A program made the position numbers and the translations under genes. A model generated the notes under the pieces. It saw only the letters and a program-made list of their open reading frames with translations. It made no database searches and was not told the DNA's origin. Below are positions 32,847 to 39,208 of a stretch of DNA of 39,208 nucleotides, piece by piece (position 1 is the first letter of the stretch; every line of letters begins with the position of its first letter). Source of the DNA: a virus; IMG/VR virus record IMGVR_UViG_3300042484_000328, positions 1-39,208 of that record; one strand, 5' to 3'.

Positions 32847-33746
32847 CTATCGTGTGAAGTGGATTCTAGTTGGGTTACGATCAGTTAACTTTCGACTTTC
32901 TTCAGCAAGTCTCTTGTCATATAGTGCAAGCAAGTACTTAGCAGTATTAGTACCAGCACCATAAGAACGACCAGCAATCTGTGATTGTTGATCTGATTCA
33001 GCAGAGCCAAAAGTTAGACGACCTGGATCTACAAATGAAGCTAGTCGTGCTGCTGCACCAAGAACAATTACATCCTTACAGGACACAGGTAAACCAGTGA
33101 CAATTTCAAACTCATCATCATTAGTATCCATTACGGTTGGTGCGGATGTATAAAATATCTGTACAGTTCTTCCTGGTTCAACACCAGAGTAAAGACTAAT
33201 ACTGTTGCGAGAATTAAAAGCAGCAGTGTTAGCCATAGAATCAACACGCCAACTACGAATAGGAAGCCATTCTTTAGATGGACCAGTAGTTTGGAAGGAT
33301 ACTGCAAGCACAGTTTCTGCTTCGTCAGGTAAAGCATAAGTTGATTTAGCTGTTGAGTAAGAAAATGTATGGGTAGCAGTAGCATACAAGTCTGGATAAA
33401 CTGCCTGAATTGTATCATTAATAGCTTCCTTAATGTCTACAGATGGGAAGGTAGGAGATACAATTACACGTGCACCGTTCTGATGTGTAGCAGCAGATGT
33501 GCCATTGTACCCACGACCATAAGGTGGAATGCTAAGTACACCAGTATTGCGGTCATATGAATCTACATAAATTAATTCATCATCAATTTGGATAACACCA
33601 GTAGAAATGTTAGTAGCAGAAGCAACAGTAATACTAGTTGCAGTTGTATTAACTGCAGCAGTAAGGTGTGTCTGACGATCTTGACGCAGAGTAAAGCCTG
33701 CTAATTTACGTGATACCTCATCAGTCATTTGACCAAACGTAGCCAT
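32847..33746 (-). CDS. Tail adaptor-like structural protein (299 aa)
   Basis: A 299-residue protein. Residues about 30-100 form a domain with TSITVASATNISTGVIQIDD, then LIYVDSYD and GVLSIPPYGRGYNGT, recalled from tail-attachment proteins of aquatic phages. The fibre gene downstream has a similar arrangement at its N-terminus. The rest is alpha/beta with a helix-rich C-terminus. It lies between a large charged protein and the collar fibre. It may be the adaptor or neck protein to which fibres attach, which would fit a short-tailed phage lacking a tail tube gene. Function inferred. Confidence 0.6.
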   Translation of the reverse strand: MATFGQMTDEVSRKLAGFTLRQDRQTHLTAAVNTTATSITVASATNISTGVIQIDDELIYVDSYDRNTGVLSIPPYGRGYNGTSAATHQNGARVIVSPTFPSVDIKEAINDTIQAVYPDLYATATHTFSYSTAKSTYALPDEAETVLAVSFQTTGPSKEWLPIRSWRVDSMANTAAFNSRNSISLYSGVEPGRTVQIFYTSAPTVMDTNDDEFEIVTGLPVSCKDVIVLGAAARLASFVDPGRLTFGSAESDQQSQIAGRSYGAGTNTAKYLLALYDKRLAEESRKLTDRNPTRIHFTR

Positions 33747-35278
33747 TATTTACCTTCCAGTCTTTCAATATAATCTGCAAACTTTTTAGCTTCTTTAGCA
33801 AGTTCTTTTCTTGTTTCAACATCTGTGGCTGGAGTATCTTTCCATTCTTTTCTAAGTCTTTCTACTTCAGCTCTTGCCTTACTAATCTTTCCTTCTGTCG
33901 TAAGTTTTGCTGTAGATCCACCCTTGCCAGGAACTGCTTTTTTAATCTTTGGTTCGCCAAGAATATTTTTTTCTTTGCTTTCGGCAATACCTCGTTTATT
34001 AATTTCATTTGCTACTTCAACAGACTTAGCTCGCTCTTCATCAGTAAGTTCTTTTGAAGCTCTACGTAACTGTTCGTTATACTTTTTAATTAATTCTTCA
34101 TTGTCTTTTGACTGCTTTAATATTTCATCTCGTTCTTTACCAGCAGCAGTTCTAAGTTTGCGAGAATTTGCTTTGTTAAAGTTTTCTAATCTATTTATTT
34201 CCGATTGAATAAATGCAGCACGGTCAACTTTTGGAGACACTCTAAGGTCTTCTGGTATCTTTGATGCACCTGTAGATGTAGTCATTGGACCACGAGGAAC
34301 TGGCGGAATGTTAGTAGTATTTTCTACTTCTTCAATCTTACGAATTACACGACCAGTTTCTTCGTCAACCTCTTCAAGTATTCCTGCTTCAGCTGGAAGT
34401 TTTTCTGGTATTTCTTCATCAACCTTGGCAAGTATACGCTCACCATTTTTTGTCTTAGCAACTTTAGTTCTAAATTCTTTTTCAATTTTAGGAAACATAA
34501 TGTCAAGATAAGCTTTATCTTTAGGATCTAATGTTCCTGGATTTTTCTTTTCAAATTCTAATAGTTTTTTAACTTCAGAATAACTTCTTGAAATTTCATT
34601 TACATCTTGCTTAGTTCTACGTGCATTCCACTTAACTAAAAGATCAACTTTTTCTGCAAGTTCTTGATCAGTTAATTCTTTCTTGTCATAAAACTGTGCT
34701 TTATTAATATCTTTTTCGTTAAGTTCTTCTTTAGTTAAACGCTTTTTCTGTCCACCTCTAGAAGCAATAAGATCATCTGCTTCTTGTTTAAAGTCTGGAG
34801 TAGGATTAAAGTAATCATACTCTTCATCTACACGTGAGTAACCTACGTTAGTTGACTTATCAAGTGGCTTACCTTCTGGAACAAATGGTACTGACTTACC
34901 TACACGTTCAACTGGCTCAGCACCAGTAGGTATGTAGCCTTGACGTTTAACCATAAGAGCATCGTCTAAAGTTTTAGCTGCTGCTCGCTTAGCAGCAACA
35001 GATGCAGTATCACTAGCAACAACTTTACTTGAAGCTTTAATTACAGTCGTTAAAGCTTTACCACTTAACTGCATAATTTTAGCAGGAGCAATAAAGAAAC
35101 TAGCAGCACTTACCCCAAAGGTTGCAAGGTCTCCCCATGAACCTTTACCACTTGCAATTTTTTCAAGTGACTTGGTAGCAAAAAGAAAGTCAGCAATTTC
35201 AGAGGTAACAGCAGCTCTCTCTAGTCTTGCTTTTTGTGCAAGTACTTCACGTCCTTGCTTAGTTGACTCATTAGCCAT
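33746..35278 (-). CDS. Charged coiled-coil virion-region protein (510 aa)
   Basis: A 510-residue protein dominated by Lys, Glu and Arg. Residues about 25-95 include hydrophobic patches (WGDLATFGVSAASFFIAPAK). The remainder is mostly long charged helices, with likely coiled coils at about 330-420 and 455-505 (ARAEVERLRKEWKDTPA). No motor, protease or nuclease motif is visible. It follows the cluster of small basic proteins and precedes the adaptor-like gene, so it is probably a virion component: an internal protein that enters with DNA, or an assembly factor. It was not recognised. Confidence 0.55.
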   Translation of the reverse strand: MANESTKQGREVLAQKARLERAAVTSEIADFLFATKSLEKIASGKGSWGDLATFGVSAASFFIAPAKIMQLSGKALTTVIKASSKVVASDTASVAAKRAAAKTLDDALMVKRQGYIPTGAEPVERVGKSVPFVPEGKPLDKSTNVGYSRVDEEYDYFNPTPDFKQEADDLIASRGGQKKRLTKEELNEKDINKAQFYDKKELTDQELAEKVDLLVKWNARRTKQDVNEISRSYSEVKKLLEFEKKNPGTLDPKDKAYLDIMFPKIEKEFRTKVAKTKNGERILAKVDEEIPEKLPAEAGILEEVDEETGRVIRKIEEVENTTNIPPVPRGPMTTSTGASKIPEDLRVSPKVDRAAFIQSEINRLENFNKANSRKLRTAAGKERDEILKQSKDNEELIKKYNEQLRRASKELTDEERAKSVEVANEINKRGIAESKEKNILGEPKIKKAVPGKGGSTAKLTTEGKISKARAEVERLRKEWKDTPATDVETRKELAKEAKKFADYIERLEGK

Positions 35279-35437
35279 TTATTTTTTCTTTCGAGTAACT
35301 GCCATATTGTCAATTAGATTTGGATAAGGTCGTCCAGCTTTTTTGGCACGAGCTTTAGCTGTTGCTTTTTGTGCAGGTGTTAATGCTTTAGATTTCTTTT
35401 TAGGATTTGGTTTATCCCAAACTTTTTTCTTTACCAT
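35279..35437 (-). CDS. Very basic 52-residue protein
   Basis: The ATG at 35437 overlaps the stop of the 95-residue basic gene, and its stop abuts the next gene. The 52 residues contain 15 Lys and 3 Arg against 2 Asp, beginning MVKKKVWDKPNPKKKSK and continuing with AKARAKKAGRP. It belongs to a run of basic genes and probably binds DNA in the virion. Its coupling to neighbours is the main support. Confidence 0.6.
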   Translation of the reverse strand: MVKKKVWDKPNPKKKSKALTPAQKATAKARAKKAGRPYPNLIDNMAVTRKKK

Positions 35438-35718
35438 TTAACTTTATCCGCCCAGTATGCTGCTGATAATTTACCTTTTTGAATGTTAGATGCGTGACGT
35501 GCTTTGAATGATCGTCTACGTGCAGCATAGGATGCTGACTCTCCAGATTTTTTAGGAGAGCCAGACACACCCTGCTGACCAAAGCGAATAGTCTTAACCT
35601 GATCTCCAACTTTAGCCACAACTACATGTGACTTCTTTGGATGATTAGGTGTACGCTTTGGTTTGTTGTAGCCAGAAACACCAGCACGTGCTAGACGTGG
35701 ATCCTTCTTGGCTACCAT
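35431..35718 (-). CDS. Basic virion-region protein (95 aa)
   Basis: A 95-residue basic protein beginning MVAKKDPRLARAG. The pattern of a KDPRLARAGVSGYNKPKRTP N-terminus, a KTIRFGQQG strand and a C-terminal RSFKARHASNIQKG with SAAYWADKVKW is recalled from freshwater and marine phages, where it is an unnamed structural-region protein. The YWADKVKW ending is distinctive. It is the most recognisable member of the basic cluster. A capsid-internal nucleic-acid binding role is likely but not shown. Confidence 0.7.
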   Translation of the reverse strand: MVAKKDPRLARAGVSGYNKPKRTPNHPKKSHVVVAKVGDQVKTIRFGQQGVSGSPKKSGESASYAARRRSFKARHASNIQKGKLSAAYWADKVKW

Positions 35719-35720
35719 AA

Positions 35721-36539
35721 TTACTTCTTGCCGCGTGAGTTGTAACGACTAGTTGCAGAAGAAGCAATCTTTGCTCCCTGTGCTTTCATCTTATTACTTA
35801 CACCTGCTTTAGCAGCAGTAGCCCTAGCAGTTGCTTTCTTTGCATACTTAGATGCTTCTGCCCTAGGATTTGTTTTAGGAGCACCAGCCATCTTATGCTT
35901 ATTTGGACTTTTAACTCCAGACTTAGTTTTAGCAGCAGCAGCAGCTTTAGCTCTAGCAACTTCTTGAGCAGCCTTGCCCTTAGGACCAGTTTCAATTTGC
36001 TTTAGTCCTTGAGTAATTGCCCTACGTGGCTTAGCACCTGGACCACCACGTCCCTTAATAACAGCAAGTGCAGCAGCACCAGCCAAAGCTACACCTGTAG
36101 CACTTACATTAGGAGACTTGCTCTTGTTAGGTCCAACACCTGCATTACCAGGTCTACGGCTATTACCCATACCTACACCTGTACCTGTGCTTGATTGAGA
36201 AGTTTTCTTTACTCTTCCATCTCCACCAATTTTTGCACCAGGACCACCTGCTGGACGACCAGGCATTTTAGCTCCAGGTCCACCTGCTGGTCTAGTTGTA
36301 GTAGATGTAGTAGGTGCTACAGAACCAACACGAGACTTACCATAAAAACGATTCAATGCTTCACGCATTGCTGGATCATTCTTGTATTTAGCAATAGCTT
36401 TTTCAGGAGTCTTTTCTGCTCGCAACTTATCTAGCTGTGCCTTAGTTACTTTTGTTGAGCTATCAAAGTTTGCTTTCTTCCAAGCATCTTGCTTAGCCTT
36501 GCTCATTGAGTTCCAGCCCTTAGGCTTTGGCTTTGCCAT
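35721..36539 (-). CDS. Histone-H1-like basic protein (272 aa)
   Basis: A 272-residue, Lys/Ala/Gly/Pro-rich protein. The N-terminal 65 residues form a folded helical region (GWNSMSKAKQDAWKKANFD). Residues about 80-105 contain a tandem RPAGGPGAK motif. The C-terminal half is an H1-like Ala/Lys tail (KAAAAAKTKSGVKSPNKHK; ARATAAKAG). Such tails condense DNA in bacterial histone H1-like proteins. Together with three other basic genes it could neutralise packaged DNA or be injected with it. It overlaps no gene but has gaps of only two bases on each side. Confidence 0.6.
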   Translation of the reverse strand: MAKPKPKGWNSMSKAKQDAWKKANFDSSTKVTKAQLDKLRAEKTPEKAIAKYKNDPAMREALNRFYGKSRVGSVAPTTSTTTRPAGGPGAKMPGRPAGGPGAKIGGDGRVKKTSQSSTGTGVGMGNSRRPGNAGVGPNKSKSPNVSATGVALAGAAALAVIKGRGGPGAKPRRAITQGLKQIETGPKGKAAQEVARAKAAAAAKTKSGVKSPNKHKMAGAPKTNPRAEASKYAKKATARATAAKAGVSNKMKAQGAKIASSATSRYNSRGKK

Positions 36540-36541
36540 AA

Positions 36542-36799
36542 TTATTTACCTACACTTTTATTCTTTTTGTTTTCTAAAACCTTTTTAAGTTCTCCACGAG
36601 CTTTTACTTTTGTTGGATTGTTGTAAGGTGACTTAGGTTCAAACTTTGATAGACCAGACTTAGGAAGAGAACCCTTACCTTTAGGAGCAGCCTTAGGGTT
36701 AGACTTACCTGCACTTGCTTGTGGACGACTTGCTTTGCCTGCCATTTTTGCCATCTTTGCTACTGGCTTTTTAGCACCAGTCATTTTCTTCATTGCCAT
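36542..36799 (-). CDS. Small Lys-rich protein (85 aa)
   Basis: An 85-residue protein with 22 Lys and 2 Arg against 3 Glu, rich in Ala, Pro, Gly and Ser (MAMKKMTGAKKPVAKMAKMA; KAAPKGKGSLPKSGLSKF). It is probably disordered until bound to DNA or another polyanion. It sits next to the 272-residue H1-like protein with a two-base gap and is likely co-expressed with it. It is similar in style to the tail of that protein, so it may come from a partial duplication. Confidence 0.6.
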   Translation of the reverse strand: MAMKKMTGAKKPVAKMAKMAGKASRPQASAGKSNPKAAPKGKGSLPKSGLSKFEPKSPYNNPTKVKARGELKKVLENKKNKSVGK

Positions 36800-36800
36800 G

Positions 36801-36953
36801 TTACTTACCCTTCTTAGTTGACTTAGGCATAGCAGGAACTGCTGGTACCTTTGGCATGTTGTAGTTTACTTTGTCAATACCTTTGTAAGAGCCTGGCATT
36901 GTAGGCATTTCGTGATTATAGTTAACGTGATTACATCCACATGAAGCACACAT
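36801..36953 (-). CDS. Cys/His 50-residue protein
   Basis: A 50-residue protein with a strong ribosome site (AAAGGAG, 6 bases before the ATG at 36953). The N-terminus MCASCGCNHVNYNHE carries three Cys and two His in tight spacing, a likely metal site. The rest is Met/Pro/Lys-rich and probably extended. It resembles the other small Cys-rich proteins of the late arm only in general style. Function unknown. Confidence 0.6.
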   Translation of the reverse strand: MCASCGCNHVNYNHEMPTMPGSYKGIDKVNYNMPKVPAVPAMPKSTKKGK

Positions 36954-36964
36954 GGTTATCTCCT

Positions 36965-37231
36965 TTATAAAGCAGAACCGAATGCGTGTCCTGTTTTGTT
37001 ACTTACATCTACTGCCTTCTGAATCTGTGCAGTAGAAGTTCCGTCTGGTTGTATACCCTGAGCACGAGCGTCACGGTAAGCTTTAAGTTCGTTGTTCCAT
37101 TTCTTATTGGTCCAACCATTGTTAACTAGATCGCCGTTAGCGTCACCAGTTGACATCTGTATGTTTGATGCTCGTAAGCAATCACCCCAAGACTCGTGAT
37201 CTTGAGTAGGACAGCCAGTTCTACAAGCCAT
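36965..37231 (-). CDS. Cys-rich protein with MACRTGC motif (88 aa)
   Basis: An 88-residue protein. Residues 1-18 carry C3, C7 and C18 in MACRTGCPTQDHE followed by a DC pair, and the first 11 residues are identical to the 31-residue protein encoded at 38309-38404. The rest is a compact helical domain (WTNKKWNNELKAYRDARAQG) of a type common in small phage structural-region proteins. It overlaps the glycosyltransferase stop by 11 bases. It could bind a metal and attach to the virion. Confidence 0.65.
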   Translation of the reverse strand: MACRTGCPTQDHESWGDCLRASNIQMSTGDANGDLVNNGWTNKKWNNELKAYRDARAQGIQPDGTSTAQIQKAVDVSNKTGHAFGSAL

Positions 37232-38291
37232 TCTTATAATCCTTTACAGTCTGAGTCATAATGAACTCATAGTTTTTTATTAATCTTTCATCACCAGGAT
37301 TAAGATCAACTGCTTTACGTGCGTATCTTTTAGCAGAACCCTTCTTGCCTAAGTTCCAACATGCAACAGAAAGCAAATCATACATACGCCAAGGCATTGA
37401 CTGGTCAGCTACATAGTGGTTATAAGATTCATTAGAAAGTTCAGTTACTTTAATGGCTGCTTGATAGCAATGATTCCACATCTTGCGTTCATAGTAATAG
37501 AATGCCATAGGCATCCAAGCTTCTAGATCTAGTGGTGCTTCTTCAACATTACGTTGATACCAGTAAAGACCTTCACGATCATTACCTAATCTGCAGTAAG
37601 CTTCACCTATACCACGCCAAGTCTGAGCACGTTCAACATTCCATCCTGGAATATCTTCTAACTTCTTACCGACATCAATAAGCTTTTGCCACATACCTTT
37701 GAAATAATACTCACGAGCTAAGTAAACAATCATTCGATGATCCGTAGGATCTTCAGCATGACCTAGTTCAAGTAATTGTAAGTAGTTACTTCTAGGTTTA
37801 TCATCATCTGGTTTATGAGTAACCAATGACTCTATTAGAATAAGTTTATCTAAACTTTTATCAATAGGTTCTATAACTTCGTGGCAAGGATAACGCCACT
37901 TGTAGTTATGTCTAGCATGAATACGGTTATTGTTTGCCCAGATGTTACCTGTATCCCACATGACCCAAGCTCTACCAGTATCAGGCTGCCAAGCTTGTCG
38001 TAGTTTATCAAAGAAATCTGGATCAGGAACTTCATCCATATCCAAAGAGACACATACATCTACGTCAGATGGTACTAAATTTAGTGCCATGTTTCGTGCT
38101 ACATCAAACCTAAAGTCGCTTAGCGTGGCTCTGTGGGCTTCTACGGGGTACTTCTGGAGTAGGTCATAGGTGTTATCTTCTGACCCAGTATCTAGAACTA
38201 CCCTGACATCTGCACCTTTAGTGGCATCTACCCATTGTTTAATATGTTTAGATTCATTCTTAGCTATAGCATAAGCTGCAATTTTAACCAT
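37221..38291 (-). CDS. Family-2-type glycosyltransferase with TPR-like C-terminus
   Basis: A 356-residue protein. The N-terminal ~130 residues form a GT-A glycosyltransferase domain: VVLDTGSEDNT at 31-41 (the usual DTGS-D-T motif), an acidic DMDE at 84-87 (DxD-type metal site) and a conserved His in WRYPCHEVIEP. The C-terminal ~190 residues are tandem helix pairs that resemble TPR repeats (residues about 170-345: IVYLAREYYFKGMWQKLIDV and EGLYWYQRNVEEAPLDLEAW). It has no signal peptide or TM helix, so it acts in the cytoplasm. It lies in the fibre and small-virion-protein region, so it may glycosylate virion proteins such as the collagen-like rod; alternatively it modifies a host surface sugar. 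Confidence 0.8.
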   Translation of the reverse strand: MVKIAAYAIAKNESKHIKQWVDATKGADVRVVLDTGSEDNTYDLLQKYPVEAHRATLSDFRFDVARNMALNLVPSDVDVCVSLDMDEVPDPDFFDKLRQAWQPDTGRAWVMWDTGNIWANNNRIHARHNYKWRYPCHEVIEPIDKSLDKLILIESLVTHKPDDDKPRSNYLQLLELGHAEDPTDHRMIVYLAREYYFKGMWQKLIDVGKKLEDIPGWNVERAQTWRGIGEAYCRLGNDREGLYWYQRNVEEAPLDLEAWMPMAFYYYERKMWNHCYQAAIKVTELSNESYNHYVADQSMPWRMYDLLSVACWNLGKKGSAKRYARKAVDLNPGDERLIKNYEFIMTQTVKDYKNGL

Positions 38292-38308
38292 GCTATAATC
38301 CTAGCATA

Positions 38309-38404
38309 CTATGGTCGTAGGCTGGACTTATTAATAGCTACACCTTTACAGCAGTCTGCGTATGATTCACAGTCCTGTGTTGGGCATCCTGTACGACAAG
38401 CCAT
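38309..38404 (-). CDS. Cys-rich mini-protein (31 aa), paralogue of 36965-37231
   Basis: A 31-residue protein with ribosome site AAGGAAG. It carries six Cys: C3, C7 and C12, then C18 and C19 after a short acidic turn. The first 11 residues (MACRTGCPTQD) match those of the 88-residue protein exactly, but 8 of the 11 codons differ synonymously, which points to selection on the protein sequence. It is coupled to the 45-residue gene upstream (three-base gap). It probably binds a metal or forms disulphides in the virion. Confidence 0.7.
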   Translation of the reverse strand: MACRTGCPTQDCESYADCCKGVAINKSSLRP

Positions 38405-38406
38405 TT

Positions 38407-38544
38407 TTAAACTTCCTTTGAACCAAATGCATCTACACTAAGAATTTTAATTTCATCGGTAACGCTAACTCTTACATTTACTTTAAGAGTAACTTCAACC
38501 TCTTCATTATCTATTGGATTAATTACAGTTGTTACTATTTCCAT
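38407..38544 (-). CDS. Small beta-strand protein (45 aa)
   Basis: A 45-residue acidic protein with ribosome site AGGAA before the ATG at 38544. The sequence MEIVTTVINPIDNEEVEVTL and onward alternates hydrophobic and charged residues, as in a three- or four-stranded sheet. It lies between the collar gene (nine-base gap) and the MACRTGC mini-protein. It may be a small decoration or neck protein. Function unknown. Confidence 0.55.
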   Translation of the reverse strand: MEIVTTVINPIDNEEVEVTLKVNVRVSVTDEIKILSVDAFGSKEV

Positions 38545-38553
38545 TTTAATTTC

Positions 38554-39208
38554 CTATGTTTTAATTATGTAGTTAATTGATATGTAAGGCTGTAAATTAT
38601 TATGAGCAGAACCAGAACCCGTGCTTCCAGAAGTACCAGTAAAATTAGGAACATCAATAGTGTGGTTATGTGCGCCAGCACCACCCATGCTATTTTGACT
38701 TCCACCCCAGTTGGTTGCAATATCTTGAAAGATTCGGAATGGGTAGTTTCCACCCTGACCTGAAATACCAGCATCACTGTTAACACCACTCCAAGGGTGA
38801 TTGTGATTGCCAGCACCATCGGTTGTACCAAATGATGCATGATCATGGTTAATAGAATGAGTATGGCTTGGTAGTTGTGCTTCAGTTAAAGTGTGAGTTT
38901 TAGCACCACCAGTTTCACCAAGTGCATCAAACTCTGTTTGACTAGAATCCGTTCCGACTGGAACACGACCACGTAAGTCAGGAATATTAAAGGTAGTTGT
39001 ACCATCACCTACACCGTAAGTTGTGCCAATGGCTGTAAACAAATCAGCATATGTAGTACGACTAACTGCTGAACCATTGCATAACATCCAACCCGTTGGT
39101 GCTGTACTAGCAGCAGTCATTGTTAGCATACCCGATGGCAGTGCTGCTGGTGGTCCTGTAAATGGAATGTAATCTGCTGCGGCTGTGTCGTAAACGTAAC
39201 CTACTCTT
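38554..39208 (-). CDS. Tail collar domain protein (main part; 5' end at 1..111)
   Basis: This is the body of a 221-residue collar protein cut by the window edge; the first 37 codons also occur at 1-111. The collar domain is clear: MLTMTAASTAPTGWMLCNGS, then the YADLFTAIGTTYGVGDG segment, then PDLRGRVPVGTD and His-rich loops (HTHSINHDH; NHNHPW; HNHT). It ends NLQPYISINYIIK, as in the 408-residue fibre, so the two share this domain. Such domains form trimeric knobs at fibre ends or at the collar. An internal ATG (at 39129) is not the true start, because the frame stays open to the ATG at 111 that overlaps the upstream stop. Confidence 0.92.
   Translation of the reverse strand, partial: RVGYVYDTAAADYIPFTGPPAALPSGMLTMTAASTAPTGWMLCNGSAVSRTTYADLFTAIGTTYGVGDGTTTFNIPDLRGRVPVGTDSSQTEFDALGETGGAKTHTLTEAQLPSHTHSINHDHASFGTTDGAGNHNHPWSGVNSDAGISGQGGNYPFRIFQDIATNWGGSQNSMGGAGAHNHTIDVPNFTGTSGSTGSGSAHNNLQPYISINYIIKT
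39109..39208. repeat. 100-bp exact terminal repeat, right copy
   Basis: Right copy of the repeat at 1-100. Removing one copy leaves a unit of 39,108 bp. The round length of 100 bp suggests an assembly overlap rather than a biological end. Confidence 0.97.

Noticed and set aside
33825-34208. 127-codon open frame opposite the charged 510-residue gene
   Set aside because: It is the antisense reading of Lys/Glu codons, giving a Ser/Leu/Phe-rich product typical of shadow frames.

Overview
This window is a complete, circularly closing genome of a small tailed phage (class Caudoviricetes). The first 100 bases are repeated exactly as the last 100, and the tail-collar gene is cut by the window edge and reads through in frame when the ends are joined, giving a 39,108-bp unit. 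The host is most likely an actinobacterium. The phage carries a WhiB-like Fe-S regulator, a family confined to Actinobacteria and their phages, and its gene set and A+T-leaning composition resemble metagenomic phages of freshwater Actinobacteria (the comparison is from memory, not a search). No integrase, excisionase or immunity repressor was recognised, so it is probably lytic or depends on unrecognised lysogeny genes.

The layout has two arms. One divergent control region (about 17226-17754) and one convergent terminator region (about 28423-28588) separate a rightward early arm from a leftward late arm. The early arm (17755-28422, + strand) holds small zinc-ribbon and acidic proteins, an OB-fold-like protein, a DUF932 protein, WhiB, a RecB/Cas4-like nuclease split over two ORFs, a DnaB/RecA-type ATPase, a resolvase-like nuclease, a primase split into zinc-finger and TOPRIM ORFs, a DUF1599/Nmad1 protein, a metallophosphoesterase and, last, a sigma-factor-like protein that could switch on the late arm. 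No DNA polymerase is recognisable, so replication probably recruits the host enzyme.

The late arm (- strand) starts at the terminase large subunit (start 17225) and runs leftward through portal, small proteins, a 1730-residue virion protein, three linked structural proteins, scaffold and N4-gp56-like capsid protein, small connector-like genes, a collagen-like tail fibre and a second fibre-type protein. It then crosses the junction into the collar protein, small Cys-rich proteins, a glycosyltransferase with a TPR-like tail, a cluster of very Lys-rich proteins, more tail proteins including a second collar protein, and ends in a lysis cassette (holin, M23 endopeptidase, unknown) before a strong terminator. 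No tape-measure or tail-tube gene was recognised, which favours a short-tailed (podovirus-like) particle.

The points most worth a second look are the split nuclease whose Fe-S cysteines lie on two polypeptides; the split primase with a well-placed internal ribosome site; a 42-codon ORF nested inside the Nmad1 gene; two Cys-rich paralogues with identical N-termini but synonymously diverged codons; the cluster of histone-H1-like basic proteins; and the hairpin-rich leader of the late operon.
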